This document shows, piece by piece, positions 46,258 to 54,517 of a stretch of 64,000 bases of DNA. A model generated the notes under the pieces. It did not search any database, was not told where the DNA came from, and saw only the letters and a program-made list of their open reading frames with translations. Source of the DNA: CAVZTA01 sp963778025 (GTDB lineage: Bacteria; Chloroflexota; Limnocylindria; Limnocylindrales; CSP1-4); the NCBI GenBank assembly GCA_963778025.1, contig CAVZTA010000017.1, forward strand, positions 43,147 to 107,146, written 5' to 3'. Every line of letters begins with the position of its first letter. Within the stretch, counting starts at the first letter, position 1. The translations under genes were made by a program, and so were the position numbers.

Positions 46258-47449
46258 CTAGTAGTCCGTGAAGAGCAGCTTGTTCGGGGAGCCGGCTCCC
46301 GCGCTGGTGACCTTGCCGCTGCTCGCATTCGCGATGAGCGCGCCGGCGACGGCTGCCGGGCTGGCGTCGCCATTTCCGGTGACACTGAGGTAGAGCGCAG
46401 CGACGCCAGCGACGTGCGGGGTCGCCATCGACGTCCCGCTGATCGTGTTCGTCGCCGTATCACTGGTCGACCACGCGGACTTGATCTCGAAGAGCCCGGA
46501 CCGAACAGGTCCAGGCAGCTCCCGATGTTCGAGTAGGAGGCGCGCGCATCGGTGCTCGTCGTGGCCCCGACGGTCAGGGCGTTCGCTGCACGTGCCGGCG
46601 AATCGTTGCAGGCATTGGCGTTCGAGTTGCCCGCGGCGACCGCGACCGTGATCCCGTCGGCTACAGCCCGCTGGACTGCCGCATCGACCGCGTCATTAGC
46701 CGACCCACCGATGCTCAGATTCATGACAGCCGGGCTGCTGCCCACGTGCTGGCCAGCTGCCCAGTCGATGCCCGCGATGACGCCTGACCAGGTGCCCGAG
46801 CCACTGCAGTTCAGGACACGGACGGCGACGAGATTGACTTGGCGGGCGACCCCGTAGGTCGATCACCGCCGATCGTGCCGGCGACGTGCGTGCCGTGACC
46901 GTTGCAGTCGCCTCGCGACGCCATCGTTGCTCGACGAAGTCCCACCCGTTGACCGCCCGACCACCGAACTCGTGGTGGCTGATGCGGATGCCGGTGTCGA
47001 CGACGTACGCGGTCACGCCGCTTCCTTTCGCGTTCGTCGAGTAGCTGCTATCCAGGGGCAGGTTGCGCTGGTTGATGCGATCGATGCCCCAGCTCGGGAA
47101 CCCCGTGGGTGGAGGATTCGGACCAGGCTTGCGACGACCGCCCGCCTTCGCGATGCGGGCGATGCCATCGCGCTCGACGAAGGCGACGTTCGGGTCGTCC
47201 CGCAACGCCGCCACGTCCGCGGCCGACAGCTTCGCGGCGTAGCCCTTGATCGTGTGCTTGTAGACGTACTTGACCGATGCGCCCTTCTCGCGGGCTTCCT
47301 TGGCGGCTGCCGTGGGTGCGATCGCCGCCCTGCTTGAGGACGACGATGTAGGAGTGCTTGTCGCCCGCGCCGGCGGCCGGAGCAGCGACGGCGAGCGAGA
47401 GCAGGAGAGCGAGGCTCACCATGGCGGTCACGAGGCGGGTCGACGGCAT
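46258..47449 (-). CDS. Secreted S8-family serine peptidase, proteinase K-like (frameshifted)
   Basis: About 397 residues. A signal peptide (hydrophobic run ending APAAGAGDK) is followed by an inhibitor-I9 prodomain (HSYIVVLKQG, VAFVERDGIARIA) that folds and then masks the enzyme. Catalytic Asp: VTAYVVDTGIRISHHEF. Catalytic His: CNGHGTHVAGTIGG, read on the minus strand near 46880. Oxyanion Asn: AVAAGNSNANAC. Catalytic Ser: GTSMATP near 46420. The C-terminus ends NKLLFTDY. These lie in several frames (breaks near 47320, 46920, 46745 and 46500), yet the triad is complete. Extracellular protein digestion. Confidence 0.86.
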
Positions 47450-47565
47450 GCGGGCACCTACAAGCTGGGGACGTACTGCGGATCGCATGGCCCGCGCGAT
47501 CCGCGCCTACGGTACCTTCGTGATCGATGTGACAGGGAGCACCATGAGAACGTCCCGAACCGAGC

Positions 47566-48951
47566 GTGAACGAGCCCTTGCTGCGGCGTCCGAGCTGGCT
47601 TCTGCCTACCTCGATGGAGCTGGCCACGCGGCGCGTCGGACCGACGGCCGATGCGGACGTCGTCGCGAGCGCGCTCGGCACGGATCTGCCCGACGAAGGT
47701 CTCGACGCCGAGCGCGTCATCCGGGACCTCGCCGCGGCGGTCGAGCCCGGCCTCATGGCCTCGGCCGGGCCGCGCTTCTTCGGCTTCGTCATCGGCGGGG
47801 CGCTGCCGGCATCGGTCGGCGCCGACTGGCTGGCCGCGGCGTGGGACCAGAACGCGGTCCTCCACGCGGCGTCGCCGGCCGCCGCTGCCGCCGAGCAGGT
47901 CGCCGGCGACTGGCTGCTCGACCTGTTGGGGCTTCCCGCCGACGCCAGCTTCGGGCTGACCGGCGGCGCGGGCCTCGCGAACGTCGTCGCGCTCGCGGCT
48001 GCCCGCCACGCGGTCCTCGAGCGCGTCGGCTGGGACGTCGAGGGTCGTGGGCTGTTCGGCGCGCCGGACATCCGCGTCGTCATCGGCGCCGAGGCGCATG
48101 CGACGCTCGAGACGGCCCTCCAGTACCTCGGCCTCGGGCGGGAGCGGGTGGTCCGAGTCCCGGCCGACGGTCAGGGCCGGATGGACGCCGGTGCGCTGGC
48201 GTCCGCGCTCGGGGACGGGGACGGCCCGACGATCGTCTGCAGCCAGGCCGGAAACGTGAACACCGGCGCGTGCGACCCCCTCGACGCGATCGCGGATCGC
48301 CTGGCGAGCCACCCGAACGCCTGGCACCACGTCGACGGCGCGTTCGGGCTCTGGGCCGCCGCCGCGCCGGCGCGCCGCCACCTCGTGACCGGCGTCGAGC
48401 GGGCCGACTCCTGGGCCACCGACGCCCACAAGTGGCTCAACGTCGGATACGACTGCGGCTTCGTCGCGACCGCGCACCCAGACGCGCATGAAGCGGCGAT
48501 GTCGATGCACGCCGCCTACCTCGTCGCGGACGCGACGCGGCGTGACAACTCGCAGTGGCTCCTCGACAGCTCGCGCCGGGCCCGGGGATTCGCGGTCTAC
48601 GCGGTGCTGCGCTCGCTGGGCCGGCGGGGCGTCGAGGACCTCGTCGAGCGCTGCTGCCTGCTCGCGGAGCGGATGGCCGACCGCCTGCGCGCGACCCGAG
48701 GCGTCGAGGTCCTCAACGAGGTCGTCCTCAACCAGGTCCTCGTCCGCTTCTCGCCCGCGGATGGGACTGACCCCGATGAGCACACCCGCGCGGTCGTGCG
48801 GCGCGTCCAGGAGGACGGCACCGCATGGCTCGGCGGCACGAGCTGGCACGGGCTGGCCGCGATGCGGATCAGCGTCAGCAACTGGTCGACGACCGAGGCC
48901 GACGTCGATGCCACGCTCGATTCCATCGTGCGCGCCCACCAGAACGCCTGA
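47566..48951 (+). CDS. PLP-dependent group II amino acid decarboxylase
   Basis: 461 residues, one intact frame. FFGFVIGGALPASVGADWL and the glycine-rich FGLTGGAGLANVVAL bind PLP phosphate; IIGAEAHATLETALQYLGLG supplies the stacking His; WHHVDGAFGLWAA the Asp on the PLP nitrogen; SWATDAHKWLNVGYD the Schiff-base Lys. Family members decarboxylate tyrosine, tryptophan, glutamate or diaminobutyrate; the substrate is not evident. GTG 47566 is the start; it is divergent from the subtilase. Notable for being long and unbroken in a region of frequent frame breaks. Confidence 0.88.
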   Translation: MNEPLLRRPSWLLPTSMELATRRVGPTADADVVASALGTDLPDEGLDAERVIRDLAAAVEPGLMASAGPRFFGFVIGGALPASVGADWLAAAWDQNAVLHAASPAAAAAEQVAGDWLLDLLGLPADASFGLTGGAGLANVVALAAARHAVLERVGWDVEGRGLFGAPDIRVVIGAEAHATLETALQYLGLGRERVVRVPADGQGRMDAGALASALGDGDGPTIVCSQAGNVNTGACDPLDAIADRLASHPNAWHHVDGAFGLWAAAAPARRHLVTGVERADSWATDAHKWLNVGYDCGFVATAHPDAHEAAMSMHAAYLVADATRRDNSQWLLDSSRRARGFAVYAVLRSLGRRGVEDLVERCCLLAERMADRLRATRGVEVLNEVVLNQVLVRFSPADGTDPDEHTRAVVRRVQEDGTAWLGGTSWHGLAAMRISVSNWSTTEADVDATLDSIVRAHQNA

Positions 48952-48962
48952 GCGCGAGCCCG

Positions 48963-49979
48963 ATGTCGGAGGCGTCGGGATCGCGGCCGCGCACGACCCC
49001 GATCATCGCGATCCTCGCCGTCCTTGTCGTCCTCGCGACCGGCGCGCTCGTCTTCCAGGCGGTGACACCGGCGTGCGGCGCCGAGCCATCCGGAGGGCAC
49101 TGGCGCCTCGCCGCCGCGCTCCCGGACGCGCTCGGTGAGACGGGCGCCGCCGTCGTGGACGGGTCGATCGTCGTGCCGGGCGGTCTCGTCATCCCCGACC
49201 CGCACGCGCCATGCGGTCGCAGCATCACGTCGACCGTCGCCTACGACACGACCAGCCACACCTGGGCCGAGCGCGCGCCGATGCCTGGTCCTCGCGATCA
49301 TGCGGCCGTGGCCGCGTCCGGTGGCCTCGTCTACGTCTCGGGCGGTGGGGAGATCGCGCGACCGGCGGCCCACGCGAACCTCTGGGCGTACGACCCCGCC
49401 GCCGATGCCTGGACCGATCTCGCGCCGATGCCCGGACGTCGCTGGCAGCATGCGATGGTCGCGCTCGACGGCGTGCTCTACGTCGTCGGCGGGATCATCG
49501 ATGGCGCCGCCGACCACACCCCGATCTGGGCCTACGACATCGCGACGAACACGTGGCGGACCGACCTCGAGCGGCTCCCGACGCCGCGCGATCACCTGGC
49601 CGCGGTCAGCGCAGACGGCCGGATCGTGGCGCTCGGCGGGCGGGTGGGCTCGAACCTCCCGACCGTCGAGATCTACGACCCCGCGACGGACACCTGGGCG
49701 TCCGGGCCGGACATGAGCACGCCGCGCGGTGGCTTCGCCGCGGCGACGCTGGCCGACGGGATCCACGTGACCGGCGGCGAGGAGTTCGTGACCGATCGGA
49801 CGATCGGGTCGCACGAGGTGCTGGACCTCGACACGATGACGTGGTCGCACGCGCCCGACCTGCCGACGCCCCGCCACGGGATCGCCTCCGCGGTCGCGGA
49901 CGGTCGCTGGTACGTCATCGCCGGCGGGCGCGACGTCGGGCTCGCGACGAGCGACCTCGTCGAGGTCTGGGAGCCCTGA
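48963..49979 (+). CDS. Membrane-anchored Kelch-repeat protein
   Basis: 338 residues, intact. One N-terminal hydrophobic helix (IIAILAVLVVLATGALVF) anchors or exports it. Then five to six Kelch blades of about 45-50 residues follow, each with a Gly-Gly pair and a distal Tyr/Trp: VVPGGLVIP, VYVSGGGEIA with YDPAADAWTDLAPMP, VLYVVGGIID with YDIATNTW, VALGGRVG with YDPATDTW, HVTGGEEF and YVIAGGRD. The blades form a beta-propeller for protein or ligand binding. ATG 48963 is 11 bases after the decarboxylase stop, so it is probably cotranscribed. Function unknown. Confidence 0.82.
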   Translation: MSEASGSRPRTTPIIAILAVLVVLATGALVFQAVTPACGAEPSGGHWRLAAALPDALGETGAAVVDGSIVVPGGLVIPDPHAPCGRSITSTVAYDTTSHTWAERAPMPGPRDHAAVAASGGLVYVSGGGEIARPAAHANLWAYDPAADAWTDLAPMPGRRWQHAMVALDGVLYVVGGIIDGAADHTPIWAYDIATNTWRTDLERLPTPRDHLAAVSADGRIVALGGRVGSNLPTVEIYDPATDTWASGPDMSTPRGGFAAATLADGIHVTGGEEFVTDRTIGSHEVLDLDTMTWSHAPDLPTPRHGIASAVADGRWYVIAGGRDVGLATSDLVEVWEP

Positions 49980-50126
49980 CCGGCCGAGCCTGACCCCGGG
50001 TGGCCCGTTCGTTCACCGCCCGTGGCCCCTCGGCGGCCTCGTCACCGGGAGGTGTCAGCGGCACGATCGACACCGAAACCGACGATCCCACCGCGTCGTC
50101 CCAGCCCCGGACATGAGGACAACGCC

Positions 50127-50588
50127 ATGAAGTCTCGATCCCTCGGTGCCACGCTGGTCGCGCTGGTCGCCCTCTCGATCGCCGCGGCTCCCACCCTCGC
50201 GAACGGTCGTCCGCTCCGGGCAGAGCTGTCCGGCGCGAACGTGGTCGGCGTCGCCGGCGGCGACCCTGACGGGACGGGCACCGCCAAGCTGCGCCTGAAC
50301 CAGGGCCGCCATCGCATCTGCTTCAAGATCGAGGTGACCGACATCAGCCTCGTGGATGCCGCCGCTCACATCCACGAGGGCGCTGCTGGCGACGAGGGCT
50401 TCACCGTCGTCGACCTCGGCCCGATCGTCGAGGGCATCAACACAGGGTGCGTCACGGATCTCGAGCGGTCGCTCATCAAGGCGATCCGCCAGCATCGAGC
50501 CGACTACTACGTGGACGTCCACAACGACGAGTTCCCCGCTGGGGCGCTGCGCGGTCAGCTCAGCAAGTGGGCGCCCGGCAGGCCATAG
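50127..50588 (+). CDS. Secreted CHRD-domain protein
   Basis: 153 residues, intact. A Sec signal peptide (hydrophobic run ending APTLANGRP) precedes a CHRD domain: LRAELSGANVVGVAGGDPDG at the start, HIHEGAAGDEG in the middle and YYVDVHNDEFPAGALRGQLS at the end, the standard signature. The domain is predicted to be an extracellular beta-barrel of unknown ligand. ATG 50127 is chosen at the signal peptide; an upstream ATG at 50022 is basic and unconserved. Two hairpins follow its stop. Confidence 0.85.
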   Translation: MKSRSLGATLVALVALSIAAAPTLANGRPLRAELSGANVVGVAGGDPDGTGTAKLRLNQGRHRICFKIEVTDISLVDAAAHIHEGAAGDEGFTVVDLGPIVEGINTGCVTDLERSLIKAIRQHRADYYVDVHNDEFPAGALRGQLSKWAPGRP

Positions 50589-50596
50589 GCCGTACA

Positions 50597-50663
50597 TCGG
50601 CAGGCCTGCCCCTGCCGACATGATCGGAAGCGGCCCGGGAACGCCAGCGCGGCGCCCGGGCCG
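50597..50663. terminator. Two consecutive hairpins between convergent genes
   Basis: First: TCGGCAGG (50597-50604) with CCTGCCGA (50611-50618), 6-base loop. Second: CGGCCCGGG (50631-50639) with CCCGGGCCG (50655-50663), 15-base loop, followed by TT. They separate the CHRD gene (plus) from the amidohydrolase gene (minus), so they probably end both transcripts. Confidence 0.6.
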
Positions 50664-50690
50664 TTCCATGTCCGATCGGCGAGTCCGAGC

Positions 50691-51511
50691 TCAGTCGAGG
50701 ACGCCGGAGTTGACGACCGAGCGCTCGAGCAGCGCCCTCGATCGCCGCGTAGTCGGGCGATCGCTCGCCGGTCGCTTCGTCCATGTAGAGGCCGCGGCGG
50801 ACCTCGATCATCACCGAGCGCAGGCGGGTGTCGCGCCCGAAGAAGGCGCTCGGGACCATCGTGCCGGCGAACGGTCGGTCCACCGCGACCGAGAGCCCCT
50901 CGGCGCGGAAGGCGTCCGCGAGGGGCTCCGCGAGCTCGTCGGGCGTATGGAGCGGATCCCGTCCGATGCAGATGTCCGGGCGATCGGGCGCCTGGTCGAG
51001 CTCGGAGGGGAGGGGCACGGTCGGGAACGAGTGACAGTCGAGGATGCGTGCATCGCCCGAAGGCCTCGACCAGGTCGGTCGCCGTCGCATCGAGGGCGTC
51101 GTGGTATGGCCGGTAGAAGGCCTCGATGAGCGCCTCGCGAGCCGCGGGGTCGGGCGTCCGAAGCGCGCGGCCGTCGCTCGTGCGCGTGTAGACCGCGCCC
51201 TGGCCGAGCGCCTCGGTCGGCTCGGCCGCGGGGTCGAGGAGGCGCTCCGGATCGACGACGAGCCGCGAGCGACGGTTGACGAACCGCGTGGCGCCGTGGT
51301 CGCCAAGCCACGCGAAGAGGTCGTCGGTGTGCGCGTCCGTCAGCGCGACGAGCTCGCGCTCGAGGTCCACATCGGACAGCAGGATCGACGACCGGACCCC
51401 CGGTGGGATGCGCATCGATGCGTGCGGGATGTGCGCGACGATCGGTCGTCGTCCGGGCTTCGAGGCCGGCACGACCTCGAACGGTGGGTCAGCCGACTCA
51501 GGCGCTGTCAC
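50691..51511 (-). CDS. N-formylglutamate amidohydrolase-like protein (two frameshifts)
   Basis: About 273 residues. VAHIPHASMRIP, TDAHTDDLFAWLG, VNRRSRLVVDPERL and DCHSFP are the four blocks of the HutG-type fold and hold the metal and Arg ligands. The Tyr in EAFYRPYHDALDA is at its usual place. Breaks near 51055 and 50740; after the last, another frame reads ERSVVNSGVLD and stops at 50691. Related enzymes split formate from N-formylglutamate in histidine breakdown, but no other hut gene is near, so the substrate is open. Its ATG overlaps the acidic protein gene by 14 bases. Confidence 0.78.
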
Positions 51512-52232
51512 CGAGCCGATCGGGGGCCTGGGCCTCCTCGGCCAGCATCGGGTAGACGTTGCCGACCTCGCCGAGGTACCACGTGCCTTCGAGGCGGATC
51601 GCGACGGCGTTCACCCACCACCCCTCTTCCGCGATGTCGCTCGCGGCCTCGGGGACGGCGATCGGGCCGACGTCGTGCTCGAGCCACAGCACGCCCGGCT
51701 CGACACGCTCGATCCGGAAGAAGTCCTCGGCGACGTCGTCGTCGCTCGAGGGTCGCTCCCGCGGGGTCTCGCTCGCCACGGGCTGGAGCAGGTCCGCGAG
51801 GCGCTTCGCGCGCGGCACCTCGTCGGCCGCTCGCCTGGCCATCGCCGACGCCTCGAGCGCCTCGGGGACCCTGACGAGCCGCTCCTCGGCGAGCCAGTCC
51901 ATGAGCCGGCCGGCGACCTCGCTCGTCGTCCGCGCCTCGTCCGCGTCGCTGGAGGACTCGCGGATCTGCCACTCGAAGAGGAACTCGGTGAGGGCCTCGG
52001 GCAGGACATCCGCGGTGTTGGCCTCGATGAACGGCACCTCGTCCTCGTCGAACTCCGTGTCGTCCTCGTCGACGTACCCCTCCTCGTCCTGCGCGACGTA
52101 CTGGTAGCCGTAGCTCTCGAGGAACATGACGAGGCTCTCGAGCGCGGCCTCGGTCGCGGCCGCGCTGTACTCGGGCGCGCGAGCCTGCTCGTCGGCGCGG
52201 AAGCGGTCGAGGGCGTGCCGGATGCTGAGCAC
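51498..52232 (-). CDS. Acidic protein of unknown function
   Basis: 244 residues, intact. I do not recognise it. An N-terminal helical part (HALDRFRADEQARAPEYSAA) is followed by a strongly acidic stretch (DEEGYVDEDDTEFDEDE), a helical middle (RRAADEVPRAKRLADLLQPV) and a beta-looking C-terminus (EEGWWVNAVAIRLEGTWYLG). No signal peptide. A GTG start at 52232 lies 6 bases after TACCCT and has no Shine-Dalgarno, so a leaderless mRNA is likely. Overlaps the amidohydrolase gene and is divergent from the GH25 gene. Confidence 0.7.
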   Translation of the reverse strand: MLSIRHALDRFRADEQARAPEYSAAATEAALESLVMFLESYGYQYVAQDEEGYVDEDDTEFDEDEVPFIEANTADVLPEALTEFLFEWQIRESSSDADEARTTSEVAGRLMDWLAEERLVRVPEALEASAMARRAADEVPRAKRLADLLQPVASETPRERPSSDDDVAEDFFRIERVEPGVLWLEHDVGPIAVPEAASDIAEEGWWVNAVAIRLEGTWYLGEVGNVYPMLAEEAQAPDRLGDSA

Positions 52233-52238
52233 CGCGAC

Positions 52239-52244
52239 AGGGTA
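52239..52244 (-). promoter_or_regulatory. Putative -10 box of the acidic-protein operon
   Basis: On the minus strand TACCCT lies 6 bases before GTG 52232, the same spacing as at 35355-35360. Confidence 0.35.
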
Positions 52245-52337
52245 GCGCCGGGCCGGGGCGCCGGGTGGCCGACGGCGCACCGTGGTGGCCGGACGGGAGC
52301 AGGATCCGCCCGGGACCGGTAGGCTTCGCCCGGCCAC

Positions 52338-54460
52338 ATGACGCGCCTCCGGATCCCAGCGCTCGCCCAGGCGCTGGTCATCGCCGCGATGCTCCTGCCT
52401 GGGCCGCTGGCGGGCGGTCCTGTGCTCGCGCAGGGTGACGGAGCCGCAGGGGCCGGAGACCCGGCCGCCCAGGACGAGGCAGGGCGCGGGAACGAGCCGG
52501 CCGGCCGCGGACTCGGTTGCGCCAGCGGCGCGGGCGCCTTCCGCGGTCCGCGCCTCCCCGGCGACCCACCTGCGCCACCAGGGTCGGCACCGGAGCCGAC
52601 GCCGGTCCCGTCGTTCACGCCCGAGTCCTCGCCGTCCCCCGACGGCTCGGCCGGGGAGCTCGAGCCGCCCGACTCGGAGCTCGGGCACGGCGGACGGCCA
52701 GCTGCTGGCGTCGAGCGGCGCGCTCGTCGCCCAGGCGGACCCGGCCTCGAGCCCGACACCGACCGACGACGCGGTGGTCGTCCCACCGGTCGACGCTCCC
52801 ACGGTCGAGCGGCCGCGACGGGGCGGACGGGCTCGCGTCCGAGGCATCGACGTCAGCCATCACAACGGCGACATCGACTACGCCGACGTGCTCGACGCGG
52901 GTCGTTCGTTCGTGTTCGTCAAGGCGACCCAGGACACCTCGTTCCGCGACCCGATGTTCGAGATCAACGTCCAGCGCGCCCGCCAGGCCGGCGTCCTGAC
53001 CGGCGCGTACCACTTCTTCGACTACGCGCTCGACGGCGCCGAGCAGGCGGACCATTTCCTCGACCACATCGAGGCGGCGGGAGGGCCCATCGGCTGGCTC
53101 CCGCCGGTCGTCGACGTCGAGTGCTGGCGTCCCAGCGGGATCTCGACCCACGTGACCTCCGCGGCGCGCCTGCGCGACCTCATCGAGCGCATCTACGAGC
53201 GCACGGGCGTGCTGCCGATCATCTACACGTCGGTCTTCATGTGGGAGCAGGTGATGGGCGAGTCCGCGGGATTCGACGACCTCCCGCTCTGGGCGGCCTG
53301 CTGGGGCTGTGGTGCTCCGCCGTCGCTGGCGAGCGGGTGGGATGAGTGGCTGATCTGGCAGACCGGGGTCGCGCGCATCCCGCGCGTCGGTCGCCTCGAT
53401 GGCAACCAGTTCAACGGGACCGCCGCCGATCTCGACGCTCTGGTGCTGCGTCCCTTCCGGATCGAGGATGGAGCGAGGACGACCGGCGACACGACGGTTC
53501 AGCTCGACCTCGGAGGGCGCGCTGCCGACGAGCTCCGGACGTCGGCTGACGGTGAGACCTGGAGCGATTGGCGCCGGGTTCCCGCTCGTGCGACCGCGGA
53601 GCTCGAGGCGGCCGAAGGCCCGCAGACGCTCTTCGTCCAGTTGCGCGCACGGGGCGCGGAGTCCCCGGTCGTGCGCGACGAGATCACGCTCGACCTGACC
53701 GGACCGGTCCTCGAGTCCGTCGGGGTCTCGATCGCGTCGGGTCCGCTCACGATCGGACGGATCGCTCGTGCCGCTCGACGTCCACTGGGACGCGTCCGAC
53801 GAGCTGACGGGTCTGTCCGACGCGACGGTCGAGGTCGCCTGTGGCGAGTCGGCGCCGACATCGGTCGCGGTGCCGGGGTCCGCTCGCCCGGCCGAGGCGA
53901 CGTCCGTGGGTGCGACCACCGCGATCGACACCGGAAGCACCTGCGGGGTGACCGTGCTGGCGAGCGACGGCGTCGGGCATGTCTCGTCGGAGACGCTCCC
54001 CGAGGTCACCACAGCCCTGCTGCCGGAGGAGCCATCCGACCGCGTGGTCCATCAGGGCGAATGGCGGAGCCAGGACATGGCCGGGACGAGCGACGGAAGG
54101 GTGCACATCGCGACGACGCCCAATTCGCGCCTCGAGGCGACGGTCGCGGGAGACGAGGCCGGTGTCGTCGCCGTCCGCGGACCGTCGGGCGGACGCGCGA
54201 CGGTCTCGCTCGATGATGCGCCGGTCGCGACGATCGACCTCTACGCCCCGGTCGCCGGCGGCCCCGAGGTCGTCGCGGTGATGCCGCTGACCCCCGACAC
54301 GAGCCACGTGCTGGCGATCTCGCCCGACGGCGAGGCTGATCCGGCGTCGGCCGGCACCGACGTCGCGATCGACGGGGTCGTCCTGCTCACGACGCGGGCG
54401 GGTGGGCTCGAGGTCGCCGAGCCGACCGCGGTGGCGGGGTCGTCGGGCGGCGCTGGCTAG
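52338..54460 (+). CDS. Secreted GH25 muramidase-like protein with C-terminal modules (two frameshifts)
   Basis: About 707 residues. Signal peptide (ending GGPVLAQGDG), then about 130 residues of Pro/Ser/Gly/Glu-rich linker, then the GH25 lysozyme domain: GIDVSHHNGDIDYADV with the first catalytic Asp, FVKATQDTSFRDP, GAYHFFDYALDGAEQA, VVDVECWRP with the Asp-X-Glu active site and IIYTSVFMWEQV. It ends with WLIWQTGVARIPRVG. Two or more beta-rich modules follow (53470-54440), the later in another frame. Breaks near 52695 and 53775. Cleaves the glycan chain of peptidoglycan, acting on its own or rival cell walls. Confidence 0.85.
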
Positions 54461-54470
54461 GTCCGGCTCG

Positions 54471-54486
54471 GCTCTGGCGTCAGAGC
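54471..54486. terminator. Hairpin between GH25 and peptidase genes
   Basis: GCTCTG (54471-54476), loop GCGT, CAGAGC (54481-54486). It lies 10 bases after the GH25 stop, in the 57-base gap between convergent genes. Confidence 0.45.
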
Positions 54487-54517
54487 AGGAGTGGGCGTCA
54501 GCAGCGGGGTCGGCGCG

